Assembly: GCA_026261815.1 (NCBI GenBank)
Contig: JAMPIT010000174.1
Coordinates: 14,694,001-14,758,000 of the forward strand
Length of the DNA: 64,000 bases
Direction: 5' to 3'
From: Monarcha castaneiventris obscurior
Lineage: Eukaryota > Chordata > Aves > Passeriformes > Monarchidae
This document shows, in pieces, positions 15,001-25,625 of this stretch. The position numbers and the translations under genes are program-made. The notes beneath the pieces were generated by a model that saw only the letters and a list, made by a program, of their open reading frames with translations, searched no databases and was not told where the DNA came from. Numbering within the stretch: position 1 is the stretch's first letter; every line of letters begins with the position of its first letter.

Positions 15001-18000
15001 CCAATACCAATTGAAAAATGGAAATAGGCATTTTAAAAAAATTATTTTCTCATAGATTTTTATTTAGTTGCTTTGTATAAAGTGTTAATACAGGAAGGAA
15101 GTCAACACAAAAGAAAAAGGGTTTTCCATAATTGACATCCCGTTTTAAAACATCTGTTGATGCATCTTATTAACTTGGGTAATATACAGAGTAAAACCAA
15201 ACTAAGAAGGACCTTTTAATCAGGCTAAATTAAACAGGCTAAATTACATTTGCCTTTGGAACAATTCTTTATTTAGATTTTGTGCAGTTGATTGTTACTT
15301 TTGAAGAGTCATCCTGTCTGTGACAAGTTGGTACCTACCCATTGAATGAAAGTGTTGGGTTTAAATTTCTGTTTCAAGCTTTGAAGTTACCGAGAGAGGA
15401 AGAATTCTCAATTTCTGGAAGAATGCCTCAGGGTTGTCCCAACGTTTGCACATGTACTTCTTGTTCTTTTCATCTGCACAGGGTAGCTAATAGATGGAAG
15501 TTCACCAATGTACTTCAAAGTAGCATCAGATAATGATTTAATGTTTCAGCAAAGCTTATTATATTACAAACATTTTTTAATTTAAAGAACTATTAGGAAC
15601 TTGGGTGGCTCTCTAGTTTAGACTGGCACTTTTCTGTGCAGATTATTTTTTTTTTCTTCACTGAAAAACCAAGGAAGTTTGATGGTGTGCCTTCAGCCTA
15701 GAAAACACACTGTGGTCCCCTGCTATCTCTGCCTTCTGTCACCTTTTCTAGTACTGAACTTCCCAGTCCCATATTTCGTTTCACTTCCCATGTGGAAAAC
15801 AGAAGAGGCAGATGTGCAGGTACTTGTTCATTCACTGCTTGCTGCTCACACCTGGCTGTCAGGGTACCCTAATCTGGTTTTCCTCCTGAGTCTCCTCATT
15901 GCCCCCAGACATCCCTTCCTGGCACACAGGATCGTTGGGAAGGATGATGTTTACAAACATGGACTGCCAGTGTGTTCAGTGGCTTCCTTGCCTTTGCCAG
16001 GTGCTGAATGGGAAGGGTACAGCACATGAATACAAGGGTCATTGACTGCTGACACAGATACTGTATATTCAATCAGTCAGAGTTTCCCAGTTGCTCCAAG
16101 ACTGGGTGGATAACTTTACTGAAAGCTTCACCTGCATTTTGTAAATGGTGAGGGAAACTCGGTAGAGTCCCTAGTCTGGCCCCACTGAGAGCAGTGGAAG
16201 TTTGTGTGTAGCAGGTGATGGGTGTGTGTCTCCAATGAGATTACCAGAGATTAGAGAACCAGACAGAGCAGACTTTCAAACATAATCTGTTTAACAGCTT
16301 ATTCCACTTTTCCCCTTCATTTATCCCATCTGTCTGTTTGCTGAGTAATGTAGATCCTTGCTCAGGTGGACTGTCAGGAATACTTTCCATTAGATGAATT
16401 AACAGATTGGCAGGGGTTACCTGGCAGTTCCTGTGATGCATCTGTAATTATATTGGCTACGTATTAACCATTAATTTAGCCTGGTAAAGCAACATTTTTT
16501 TATCATTAAAAAAATGAAATAAAATTTTAGAAATTAAGTTCTTCCAAATGTCAAAATACAATACTATCCTAGCTCAAATTGCCCAAAAGTTGGCTGTCCA
16601 GGGCTAAACTGGGTAGTGTGGGCTGCTTTCTGCACCCACCAAATTATTCCTACTGTTGATAAAATGAAAAACTCCATCCGTGGGACAGCTGGTGCAATGT
16701 AGGTCAGCTGAGTCACCTTCTTCAGGTGCCTGTCTTCCCTGGAAAAGGATCCAATTATGCCAAGCTTAGACTTAAATACCTGACTGGCAATGCCTAATTT
16801 TAGGACAGGTTTCTTGCTGAGTCTTTAATTGGCAGCAGCATTGTCCAGTTGTTACTATTCCAGGGAAGTTTAATGTATGAGGCCCCTCATACTGCTGGGA
16901 GTCTTTGTTCCTGATCATTGGTGAAGAAAGTGGTGGCTGATGTGTTTAGAAAGAAAAGGTCACAGGCCCTTTCTTGAGCATCTGTGATGAAAACCATTGC
17001 TGGAAGTTCATTCTGCAGGAACATCTGCAAATGCAAGTTTGTGTTGTGGGGGAGCTTGGGTTTATCAAAGCTGTTGATGCAATTTAATAACTTTTTGTAA
17101 TTAAAACTTTTTTGGAATAATTTGAGGAGTGTTAACTCTTATAGCAAAGTGTAAGTATAAATGGCAGTGAAATGTGCTTGTGTAAATTCTTGTGTAAAAT
17201 TATGCACAGAAAATGTATTTAACTTTCTTCTATTTAATTTTCTTCTGCCTGGAATCCAGAAATGTTGCAGTCCCTGGCACAGCGTCCAGCTCCAGCAAAT
17301 ACTAATCGTGAGCGGCGGCCTCGTTACCAGCATCCGAAGGGAGCACCTAATGCAGATCTAATCTTTAAAACCGGTGGGAGGTAGGACAATCTTCCTTTAA
17401 ATGTGGTCATTCTGGTTCTAGGCAAGTAATTATCTTCATAATTGAAACAGATAATGATCTCTGTAGTGAGCGCATTGGGCAGTCGTTTCCATTCTAAAGA
17501 ATTCTCTTAAAATGACACCAGTGTTTTGTGCATCTAACACAAAATGTGTCTGTACCTCCTTGACAGTTTGGAAGCCAAAAGATGATTTGGCTGGCAGAAT
17601 GTGAGCCTCTTTTCATAGGGAAAAGATGCATGTCTGTTTTTCACTATGAGAGGGGTAGAGGATTTTTTTTTTTTTTAGTATCTGCAGAAATTCCCATTGT
17701 GCTCTTTCTGTGGTGAATTTGACAGCTATTCCTCTGTATTTGATGCTCTGAATGGAAAGTTAATATAGCAAAGGTGGGAAAGGGGAAGGAAAACTTTCAA
17801 TTTATGGTGTACAGGAGCATACCAAAACCAGCATTAACATGAAAAGAGTCATTCCAGATTGCTTAATAGTTGTTCTGAGGCTTTAGTATGTGTCTTTTCT
17901 CACTCAGAGTAAGCTGGCAAATAAACCATTAAATTAGCCCTATAGCACACATTTGAATAGGCAGAGTTTCGGGTGAAATGCAGACTTGATTTCATGTTTC

Positions 18001-21000
18001 TCTTTCTTTGGAAGTTCATTTTGAAGGTGGATTGATAGGAGCAGCAACTGGGAAGGGACAGTTTACCTCCTAATGGGTCTGTCTTTGTAAACTGCAAATA
18101 ATGTAATGTACTATTTCTGTGTCCCAGTAGCATTTCCAACTTCTTCATGGTACATATTTATGATCATTTGATAATGTCCTGATGATCACTCACTCCACTG
18201 AGACCTCATACAGACACTGCTTGTACCAAAAAATCTTTTTTTAAAAAGATTGCTGTTCAAAATAAATGTTTTTTAAAAATGAACCAGATGTAACTCAATA
18301 AAATGAGCAATGCTTTCCCATTTAGCTTTTTCATATCACTGTGACCTAATGCTGTTCTAGGAATGCAAAGTGTTCAGTTACACTGAATTGCCACAAGACT
18401 TGCAGGTGTTTCATAAATAGCTGCAACTTTCTGTTCTTTCAGGCATGAGCTGCATGCTGCAGTTATTCTTTAAATACAGCAGCCAGAGCAGTAGATGCGA
18501 TATCTGTAGATTTCTTTTAAATTATTTTCTTTAGAAAACTTTTTATATTCAGCTGTTGCAGGGAAAATATCATTTAGGCTTTCACTGTGAAGTAGGTCCG
18601 ATGTTGTCCAGCAAACAGTTCGAGTAGTGTCTGCTTGTTCAAGTGCCATACACTTGCAGTTCTGATGTGGTTTGGTATGATGGAGTTTACTCTTTCTTCC
18701 TTTTAATCCATAAGCTGCTTGGAACAGAGACCAGGAAGTTTGTTTGAGCAGGTGTATTTTATTTGTTGTGTACTGCAGTGCTCTGCCTGGCAGTCATGCA
18801 TCGGTTGAGCCATCTTAGCCTGCAGTAAGGGAACAGTACTTTTCTCAACTCCATTTATTTATTGGAGACTGTGGGTCCACCAATGGCTTCCCACTAGCAC
18901 AGATGGTCTGTTGCCTACATTTTTAGAGCCTCTGATTTATAGGATATATTGAAAATTGTCTTCTGACTTTAAAGGTTGCACTGCAGTCTCTGCCCAGAGC
19001 CCCCTCATGCTTTGTTAAAAAGTTACCCTGTGAATTCTGAGGATACTGGAGGATCTCACTGAGAGCAGATAGGAGCTGTTAATTTTAATACCTGTTTAGA
19101 GAAGGTTTCACATTCCTACCTCGTAGAACCAATGTGTGCAACACAGATGTTATTGCTTCCTTAAGTACACTGTGTTGTGTTGATGCTGCTTCTTTGTATG
19201 TGAGCACAACTGAAGTGTTATTTTCTTGCAAAATAACTCAAACTTACAGGAAATAATAGTTTGCTGCTTTCTTAAAGGTATACAGCTTTTTATTTTGAAG
19301 TTCTTGAGTTTAGGGATAATCTGAGCAAATAAATCTCCTGGCTGATTCCACAGTAATGTACAATATGACTGTTCTGATAGCTGAGGTAGGGATGAGGCCT
19401 TTCTTGCATTTCAGGTAGTGTTACGAGCAGAGAAATTGATTTGTTGTTTTTACCTTTGCTTTTGTGTTGCTAAACATGCTCTAAGCACTGTGTTTCAAAC
19501 ACCTTTTAGGAAGTTAAATCCAAATCTATTGTAACAGTTAATTTCAGAAATTAATGAAGGCAGCATTGGGTTCTTCCATATATTTTTGGCCTTGATCACT
19601 AAGCAATTAGCCCTCCATATATTTTTTAAAAAAGATAAATCTTTTGCAGTTTTAACTTTATTTCTCCTCTCTTAATGTCCTTGTTCTATGCAGTAATGCA
19701 GTGAGATTTACAGGTTTTGTCAGATTTCTTATTATTTAGTATGAGCAAAGTGCTGGATCAAAACTTGGAGTTTATTCCTGTTTGTTTGGAATTGCCTGCT
19801 TGTATTGCCTGGGGTTTTGAGACCTGCTAATCCTGTAAGGAGGAGATTCTTTCTGGGACTCGTACATTTAAGGCTGACTGGCCTTAAAGATCATTTACTG
19901 TGACTCCATTTAAAGTACAGATCCTTGATTTGTTTCAGCAGAACTGGGAAGAAAACAATTTTCTCTCTTGCCTCCAGTTCTGTAGCATTTGTGTGTTGAG
20001 AGAGGCCTTTGGCTCTCAGGCTATTAAACTGCTACCTTCAGGAAACACAAAATTTACTAAAGTAATTTTTTTGGGTGATGGGATTATCATAAAAAAAAGA
20101 CTTTTACAGTTATTAACAGCTTCTTAAAAAATAAAGTGGTTTTCCTTTGTTTAAGATGATTGAGATCCATTAAATGGCTTGGTTTTAAAAGTGAAATGAA
20201 AATAACCACATTATATAAAATCTATTTAAAAACATTTATTATCAAGAAAGTCATGTTTCTCCCTGTAATTATTTCTTCTGTTGAGAAGCGGGGCCTTACC
20301 AAGGATTTTATCTTGTTAAACCTCTCCTTATTAAAAGCAGTAGCCTCAACATTCATTGCTGTTTTGAAAGTATAGTAAAGAAGGGCCTGCCTGTGTCCAA
20401 AATTCCCCTGGGGATGCATGTACAGGCTGGCAAACCAAATCATATTCAAGTTAAATGGTGATTTTAGGTCTCCTGTTTACATCTTATTTCTCTTCACTTA
20501 ATAAAGAAAAATGAAGCATAATGGTAATAACAGGATGCTGGGATTTTATTAGCTAAATATTATCATCATAAAGAGTATTGCATTAATGCTGAAAAATCAG
20601 AGTTTGGATAATAAGGAGAAATATGAATTTAACATGATTTCCCATTTCAGCTACTGGACCAACATAATTTATACATCACCTGTCATGAAGCTGATGCATT
20701 GACAATACTGTTTTATGAAGCTTTGAATTCACTTCTTACTGACATGAGCCTTTCAAACACAGCTAAGAAATTCCAACCTCCCTTTTGAGCTGTTTCATAG
20801 GAGGAAAGCAAAGTGAGGAATATGGGAGGGGGGCTCCAAATCCTGCAGCTGCTTCTTCTGGTGGACTGCACTGGAGCTGAACCCAAAAGAATAAGAAAAG
20901 CCTCAGGTGCTTGCCTTGGTGGAATGGTGCTCGTTGAGCTCTGCAGGCTGGGTGTGAGTCTAACCCAGACAGCAAAGCTGGAGAGACACCTGATCACAGC

Positions 21001-23503
21001 TCAGTCTAAGAGGGAATGGAAGGCAAAATTGTATTTATTAGCCGTGCTCAATTAGAAAGACTCCTGTGTTTAAAAAAGTTCTTTCAATATAAATAATAAC
21101 AACTACCTACCAAAAACCCCTGCAGCTTTGTGGCCCCCTGGAAACTAACTACCAATCCCCAAAACACCTCCCTGCTCCCAACCCACTCTGCACACTGACT
21201 TTGATTTCACTTTGTCAGAACATTTTATTTTTGATGGATAGATGAGAATATGAAATAACTTGCAGAAGTTAAGATTCTCCTACTTAGGAGAGTCCAGCTT
21301 TTGTGGTTTATTTGAATTTGTGATATTCACAGTACGGAATGTAATAAGTCAAATTTGATAGGTTTTTAATGGGCACTTTGGTGTTTTCTGTTTCTTGTTC
21401 GTGGTTTTGGGTGATTAGGGGAGAGAGAGAGAACAAAGAGCATTGAAGCTGAGATTAGTTGAGAAAAGCAAAGCAGGGAGTGAGTTGGGAGAGGAGGTGT
21501 TTGGAGCCGAAAGTTTGTGAGGAGATTTGTGAAGAAGTGCAGCACTGCAGAAATGCAGTGTTATGGATTGGAGGATATGAGGGGATTAGGGACAAGTGTG
21601 AAATCCAACTTCAAAGGTCTCACATGTCAAGAAATAAAGTGATTTTTGTGATCTTGTGATGTCAGCAACATGCAGAAAGGAGATGATTATTGATATTCTC
21701 CTGGGCACTTCTCAGTTTAAGCTGTAATCTTGTCTTGCTGTCATGGATCTGTGATTATTTCATAGCCTGTGGTGTGATGTTTGTGTTTTCATGGCTTCCA
21801 GTTTTCTACCCCAGCTATGGTTTGTTGCAGAGGTTCTGTGTATTTCCCAGTCACAGGTAGGCAGTGTTAATGTTAAGCAGTGGCGTGAGAAGCTGGCTGT
21901 ATGAATTTCATACAAATTAATAACTGTGTCAGAGGCAGGAAGGGGAGTGTGGGAGGAGACTGCAAAGAATTGATTCATTTTACCCGTGGAGCTCAAGATG
22001 GTTTTAATCTGATTTGTGTACTGAGTTTGACCTTGCTAAAGACAGGTTTGGATCAAGTGTACCAGTTTGGATGCAAGTGCGAAATTCCTGGTTTGGGAAA
22101 AATTACTACTGCTGTTTTTGGCAGCAGCATGTTGCTGTAATCCTCCAAAGCAGGGATCTGCCACCAGCGTGCCCTGGTAGCTGCTGGTTTGAGTGAGAGT
22201 CATTTTGACCAAGTTGGAGATATGCAGCCAATCCCAGCCTTTTTCCTTCCCTCCCCATCAGCAGTATAATTATTTTTTAAGGGGAGATGGAGAGGTAGAA
22301 ACACAATCTTGCAATTCAGTGATGTCTCTCCTCGGTTGTAACATTCTGCAAGTGAGATGTCAGTCTACTAAATAAATAAAAATTTAAGTTCCTTTCTATT
22401 GAAAGCACATGAAAGTGCTCCTGATATTGAGTGTGCCACAGAGAATTGGAATATTACATTTTATGACACTAAAAGGTGGTTGAAATTAAATAATAGAAAC
22501 AGTGCTGCAGTGAGTTCTAGTGATGCATTGGCTCGGACTTCCTGGCAAAAATACTTTTTAAATAAACAAATACTGGATATTAGAACAAAGTAACATATAC
22601 AAATACAGAACTAGTGTGGAAGCTTCATCTGGTACAAGAGATTCAGGAGTTACTATGTCCAGTTAACATATCTGTAACATTTTTCTTGCAAGATCTTCAG
22701 TAAAAACCAAGTTTTGATGAAATGACTGTTCAGGAGATGCTGGAGGTCTATGCACTGATGTAAAGAAACAAGAACTATTGTGTTTACATGGTGAAAAACC
22801 TGGGTGTGCAGCCCTGGAGCTTTCTTGGAATTGTAAACATTGAAGTTTTATTTTGCTGTGTATTGTTAATTTTAATTTGCAGCCTAAAATCAGCTGAAAA
22901 TGAGCCCAGATACAGTAACAGCAGTTGTGCTGAAGTTAGTGACACTGGGGTGGCCTTACTGCTGCATTGCCCTGGTCTTGTTGAATCCCCTGCTGACAAA
23001 CTGGTGTCATTCTTCAATGCATTTGTATGTTCTTAAGAGAATTAAATGTGACTTTTTGTGGGTAGGGATATGTTTCATGGACAAGGGATGGTGGAAGATT
23101 TTAATGCACCTGTCGACTCTTTAAAAAAGGTTCTAACCAATAACTTACCTTTCGAAAGCCCTTTGTAACATTTTTGCAGAACTTCTAAGCATTAAGAAAC
23201 TGCACAGAAAGATGAAAACTATTTACAATAACACTTTTTTTCAACAAATTCTCAGCTCAGCTGTGTGCTTCAATAGTTCAGCATCTCATCTGGGATGATA
23301 AGGTGCAGATTATCCCCGTGCTTTTGTCTGGTGTGGCCTTTTGAAATGTTTGTGCAGAAAACAGAAATATGTAACTTTCTGTTAGAGGGTAAAAGAGTAT
23401 CAGAATGAGTGGCAGCTGCTTTGGGGGGCTGCTCACCTGCAGAGTTCTGGGCACCTCAGGCTGAACTGATCCCTCTCTCCCCTCTTCCCGCAGGAGACGT
23501 TGA
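1..23503 (+). CDS. UPF2: UPF2 regulator of nonsense-mediated mRNA decay, C-terminal part (3' exons, partial)
   Basis: UPF2 bridges UPF1 and UPF3 at exon-junction complexes, stimulates the UPF1 helicase, and acts mainly in the cytoplasm and at the nuclear periphery. I joined eleven exons by GT-AG sites: <1..42, 584..787, 1412..1687, 3073..3256, 5785..5924, 6992..7096, 8012..8110, 8796..8963, 13433..13574, 17260..17380, 23494..23503. The reading frame is kept throughout and gives 496 residues plus a stop. Fragment residue 1 corresponds to about residue 777 of the 1272-residue human protein as I recall it. Domains in order: most of the third MIF4G domain (about 1-239, UPF3-binding), a Glu/Asp-rich linker (about 240-320), the UPF1-binding region (about 329-422), and a basic tail ending TGGRRR. 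The match to vertebrate UPF2 is nearly residue for residue. No frameshift or stop is seen. Upstream exons lie outside the window. Confidence 0.97.
584..787 (+). CDS. UPF2: UPF2 exon, third MIF4G domain
   Basis: A 204-nt exon (68 codons, phase 0 on both sides) runs from ttag|GTCCTG to ATGGAG|gtaaac. It encodes helical MIF4G repeats including the segment DYVICCMINIWNVKYNSIH. No deviation from the family is apparent. Confidence 0.97.
1412..1687 (+). CDS. UPF2: UPF2 exon, third MIF4G domain
   Basis: A 276-nt exon (92 codons, phase 0) runs from ataaag|GTTAAT to TTTCAG|gtattc. It encodes the MIF4G core, including ISSAKFLGELYNYRMVES and DTCGQYFDRGSSKRKLDCF. The DPPEHLFRIR segment is a recognisable UPF2 signature. 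Confidence 0.97.
2281..2385 (-). repeat. CR1 LINE 3'-end fragment in UPF2 intron
   Basis: The text 'ggtttgggttggaagagacc' followed by 'ccctgccatgggcaggga' and 'ctagaccaggttgctca' is the reverse complement of the 3' end of avian CR1 elements. It is a 5'-truncated copy of about 100 bp in the intron between 1687 and 3073. Confidence 0.9.
3073..3256 (+). CDS. UPF2: UPF2 exon, end of third MIF4G domain
   Basis: A 184-nt exon begins at ttctag|CGGTAT and ends one base into a glycine codon (TTGG|gtaaga). It encodes RYVWWKKSLDVWTKDHPFP and the helix ending LEREFLIKLG, which closes the third MIF4G domain. The split Gly codon is completed by GA at 5785. Confidence 0.97.
3257..5784 (+). other. UPF2: UPF2 intron with solo LTR
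   Basis: AT-rich intron of 2.5 kb. Apart from the solo LTR at 4611-5049 I recognise nothing in it. The segment 5054-5600 is unique-looking sequence without coding resemblance. Confidence 0.85.
4611..5049 (-). mobile_element. Solo LTR of an endogenous retrovirus, copy 1
   Basis: A 439-bp element is bounded by TGATGCCTT...AAGGCATCA (9-bp inverted ends, TG...CA) and flanked by a perfect 4-bp duplication GTAT (4607-4610 and 5050-5053). Read on the minus strand it has LTR order: TATAAA at 4772-4777 and AATAAA at 4674-4679, about 100 bases apart. No gag/pol/env-like sequence adjoins it, so it is a recombined solo LTR. A second copy lies at 32178-32609. A 4-bp duplication is typical of gamma-type (class I) integrases, so that class is an inference. 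Confidence 0.85.
5785..5924 (+). CDS. UPF2: UPF2 exon, first half of acidic linker
   Basis: A 140-nt exon runs from ttcag|GACTTG to GAAGAG|gtgaac. After LVNDKDSKDS it becomes almost entirely Glu/Asp with interspersed Gly, Asn and Ser. This is the low-complexity acidic stretch that links the third MIF4G domain to the UPF1-binding region. Confidence 0.96.
6628..6790 (-). repeat. Diverged CR1 LINE fragment in UPF2 intron
   Basis: The left edge, 'agaatcataaacagttgggg', resembles the reverse complement of a CR1 3' end. The right part, 'ggtgtatcagccactactcc', resembles a common internal CR1 segment. The two parts lie closer than in a full CR1, so it is an internally deleted or rearranged old copy in minus orientation. 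The boundaries are approximate. Confidence 0.55.
6992..7096 (+). CDS. UPF2: UPF2 exon, second half of acidic linker
   Basis: A 105-nt exon (35 codons, phase 0) runs from tttcag|GAGGGC to AATACA|gtatgt. It encodes EGSDNEEEEGEEEEEENTDY and then LTDSNKENETDEENT. The family shows Glu/Asp interchange here, so exact acidic-residue identity is weakly constrained. Confidence 0.96.
8012..8110 (+). CDS. UPF2: UPF2 exon, UPF1-binding helix
   Basis: A 99-nt exon runs from aatag|GAAGTA to CTTCAG|gtataa. It encodes VMIKGGGLKHVP, then the helix DEDFIQALDKMMLENLQ. By family knowledge this helix is one of the two elements that contact the UPF1 cysteine/histidine-rich domain. Confidence 0.97.
8796..8963 (+). 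CDS. UPF2: UPF2 exon, UPF1-binding region
   Basis: A 168-nt exon (56 codons, phase 0) runs from aatag|CAACGG to CAGCAG|gtaaga. It encodes VHQLDVAIPLHLKSQLKKG, a Gly-rich loop, then TMPFVMLTRKGNKQQ. The last segment is the first strand of the beta-hairpin that binds UPF1. Confidence 0.97.
8964..13432 (+). other. UPF2: UPF2 intron, 4.5 kb
   Basis: AT-rich intronic sequence. It contains short A/T runs (near 9426 and 12620) but no repeat family, RNA gene or conserved ORF that I can name. The donor gtaaga and acceptor tttgcag are canonical. Confidence 0.85.
13433..13574 (+). CDS. UPF2: UPF2 exon, end of UPF1-binding region
   Basis: A 142-nt exon runs from tttgcag|TTTAAG to TATCAGG|gtaggg. It encodes FKILNVPMSSQLAANHW, completing the hairpin, followed by a Gln/Glu/Arg-rich helix ending ERQEQEDYQ. 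It ends one base into a Glu codon completed at 17260. A 4.5-kb intron precedes it. Confidence 0.97.
13575..17259 (+). other. UPF2: UPF2 intron, 3.7 kb
   Basis: AT-rich intronic sequence between the exon ending the UPF1-binding region and the penultimate exon. The open frame at 15679-16029 has no recognisable family. A short tandem 'caggctaaatta' pair occurs near 15221-15246. Nothing else is identified. Confidence 0.85.
17260..17380 (+). CDS. UPF2: UPF2 penultimate coding exon
   Basis: A 121-nt exon runs from aatccag|AAATGTTG to GTGGGAG|gtagga. It encodes MLQSLAQRPAPANTNRERR and then QHPKGAPNADLIFKTGG. It ends with two bases of an Arg codon. Reading on into the intron gives AGG TAG, so the transcript could terminate here if unspliced. 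The RRR tail of the family argues for splicing to 23494. Confidence 0.95.
17381..23493 (+). other. UPF2: UPF2 terminal intron, 6.1 kb
   Basis: This is the longest UPF2 intron in the window, splitting the third-last codon. Its first bases (gtaggac) put a TAG stop at 17382-17384 in the coding frame. The acceptor at 23493 has a long C/T tract. I recognise no repeat or RNA gene inside it. Confidence 0.8.
23494..23503 (+). CDS. UPF2: UPF2 last coding exon (10-nt coding tail)
   Basis: The sequence tctcccctcttcccgcag|G AGA CGT TGA follows a strong pyrimidine tract. Joined to ...GGGAG at 17380, it restores the family C-terminus TGGRRR and a TGA stop at 23501-23503. This match in a 10-base coding tail, with exact phase, is why I place the last exon here. 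Nothing closer in the 6.1-kb intron fits. Confidence 0.9.
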
Positions 23504-24715
23504 TCCAGCCGCCAGTGTCATTTCATTAGGTCCTGTATCTCTGGTGTTGTGGAGTCCTCCAGCGATTAAACGAGAGCAGTGGACACATCTCAGCATGTCA
23601 GTCTAGAGCGTTCAGAACCGAAACCTGGGACAGGCTGGGGCCGTGGGGCACGAAGAGCAGCCTCCCCTCTCCCTCCCCACCCCCCCCAAAAAAAAGCTTT
23701 TTGTTATGGGAACCGTGTTGAGGGTTAATCTTCTCATAGGAGCAGAAGCAAATGAGCGAGATGGGGAACTTGACCTGTGAGCAGCTCAGTGAGAGCCGGG
23801 AGCAGCCTGGAGTTCAGACGATGACACTGGAACGGGAAAGGCCTTTGGCAGTGCAGCGTGCAGGGAAGCAAAGCTCCGAACTCGCTGCAAGTTACGTTGT
23901 CTCCGACTCGAGCGCCTGGTGTTGGAAGGATGTTCTTTGGGGGCTGCAAATCTACCGTAGAAAAACATAGAGCAAATGGCAAAATCCAGAAGAAAACCCT
24001 GCCGAGTAGGATAACTTCTCAAACACTCCTCAGCGAGGACGTTCTTGGTTAAGGAAGAGCCTTTTGCTGCCAGATGTGCCAGAAAGGGGGTGGGGATGGG
24101 TGAAAAACTGCAGAGCCAAGGAGGTAAAACGTCTGTTAAGGTTTAAAATAGAAAGTTGAAGTTGATGAACACAGGGTGTTGACTCGTACTGCTTGGAACA
24201 GCCTGACACCAGCCTAAGGACAGGGATATAGTTGAGCCCATTGTATGTATCATTGAAAACCAAAACGTGCCAGTCAGCATAACAGGAGGATGGTAAGGAG
24301 TGGATCCAAATATATTGTTGATCTTCATGGGTTGATAAGCCTCTGTGTCTATTGAAACAAACAAAAAGTTTAAAAAAAAAAGATTTAAGTCTGGAAACAA
24401 GTAGAATTTTTATTTTTTTCTAAGTAGAAATGAGGTTTCTTGGTCTGTTTCTGACAATCTGTTATTTATTAGCGTAGGATTTTGTTTGCTTTCAGATAGA
24501 GGTAGTTCATTGAGTTAAGGAGCCCATCTGTATGTTACTACTAATTCTTTTTTCTAGCTCTTTTAAAATCCTTTTTACCACTGGTTTTGGTTTCTGCATG
24601 TAGGAAGAGAGACTTGTAAAATTGTAACATTTCATACAGAAATGCCGCCCGATCTTCACCAGCTTCAGAAATCTGACCTTTGCCAATGCTGCAATAAAGT
24701 GTTGTAATTTAGAGT
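23504..24715 (+). other. UPF2: UPF2 3' untranslated region
   Basis: This is the stretch after the TGA stop up to the first canonical poly(A) signal. It begins moderately GC-rich with a C-run near 23665-23690 and becomes AT-rich toward its end. The end point is inferred from the AATAAA at 24693 followed by GT-rich sequence. Short ORFs in it have no family resemblance. Confidence 0.75.
24693..24698 (+). promoter_or_regulatory. UPF2: UPF2 polyadenylation signal AATAAA
   Basis: This is the first AATAAA after the UPF2 stop codon. It is followed by GTGTTGTAATTT and GTCGGTGTCTG, a plausible GT-rich downstream element. Cleavage is expected near 24715. A second AATAAA at 25090-25095 could serve as a distal site. 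Confidence 0.65.
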
Positions 24716-25344
24716 CGGTGTCTGCCTCTTGACATTCAGTTTGTTCTTTGGAAATGATGTTTTGAAGGGTTTGTGGTGTATTGTGGGCTGTAGTTTGGAC
24801 AGGAATCCCAGGTCTTTGATTCAAGTCTTATGTGGTTTTTTTCATATCGTTTTCTTTCCACATGAAATTCATGGGTACGTTTATTAATCACGTTTGTGAC
24901 TCCAAGCTCCTCCAGGAATGTCTCCTACACTGGTCAGATGTAATTTCCACTTCCCCAAAGAACAATGCCTAATTCCTAATAGCAAATTAAGCATCTAATT
25001 GTGGTTCAGGCTAGAGTCAGCTTCCTTTTCTCAACATGCTGCTTAGTTTCAGAAGCATTTAATTTATCCAGATTGAGTAACTGCATAAAAATAAAGCATT
25101 AGCTCTGTTTGGTATGTGTCAATCCAAAGCCTTGGATGGAATTGGGATCAATAGAAATGTCTTTATAAAATTATTTGCTAAAAATAGTTTAGGGTCAGCT
25201 GGGGATTTTCCTGATTTCAGGCTGAAATCAAAAAACAGTTCAGTGAAACCTTTTGAATTTCAGTTTTAAAATTAATTATTCTAATGTTGTGCCAAATAAA
25301 AACCTCAAAGATCATTGTGAGTGAAGTAATCAGGGTTGAATGTA

Positions 25345-25625
25345 CAGGGACAAACTTTTTAGCAGGGCTGTTGCAGTAGGACAAGGGGTGATGGTTGTAA
25401 ACTAAAAGAGTTAAATTAGACTTAAATTAGATATAAGGAAGAAAATTTTTACAGCGAGGGTGATGAGACACTGGCACAGATTTCCCAGAGAGGTGGTGGA
25501 TGCCCCATCCCTGGAAATGTGCAAGATTTCAACCTGCCGTATTTGAAGCTGTCCGTGCTCATTGCAGGGGTGTTGAACTGGGTGACCTAGAAGTCCCTTC
25601 AAACCCAAACCATTCCATGATACAC
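25345..25625 (+). repeat. CR1 LINE 3'-part fragment
   Basis: Blocks in CR1 3'-end order are readable: 'ggacaaggggtgatggttg', 'agatataaggaagaaaattt', 'cagagaggtggtggatgccc', 'catccctggaaatgtgcaag', and the end 'cccaaaccattccatgatac'. It is a 5'-truncated plus-strand copy of about 280 bp, 0.6 kb past the UPF2 poly(A) signal. Confidence 0.9.

Noticed and set aside
17362..17384. UPF2 stop codon at 17382-17384 as the normal C-terminus
   Set aside because: It would lose the last two arginines of the family, while a canonical donor at 17381 and a phase-perfect 3' exon at 23494 restore TGGRRR.
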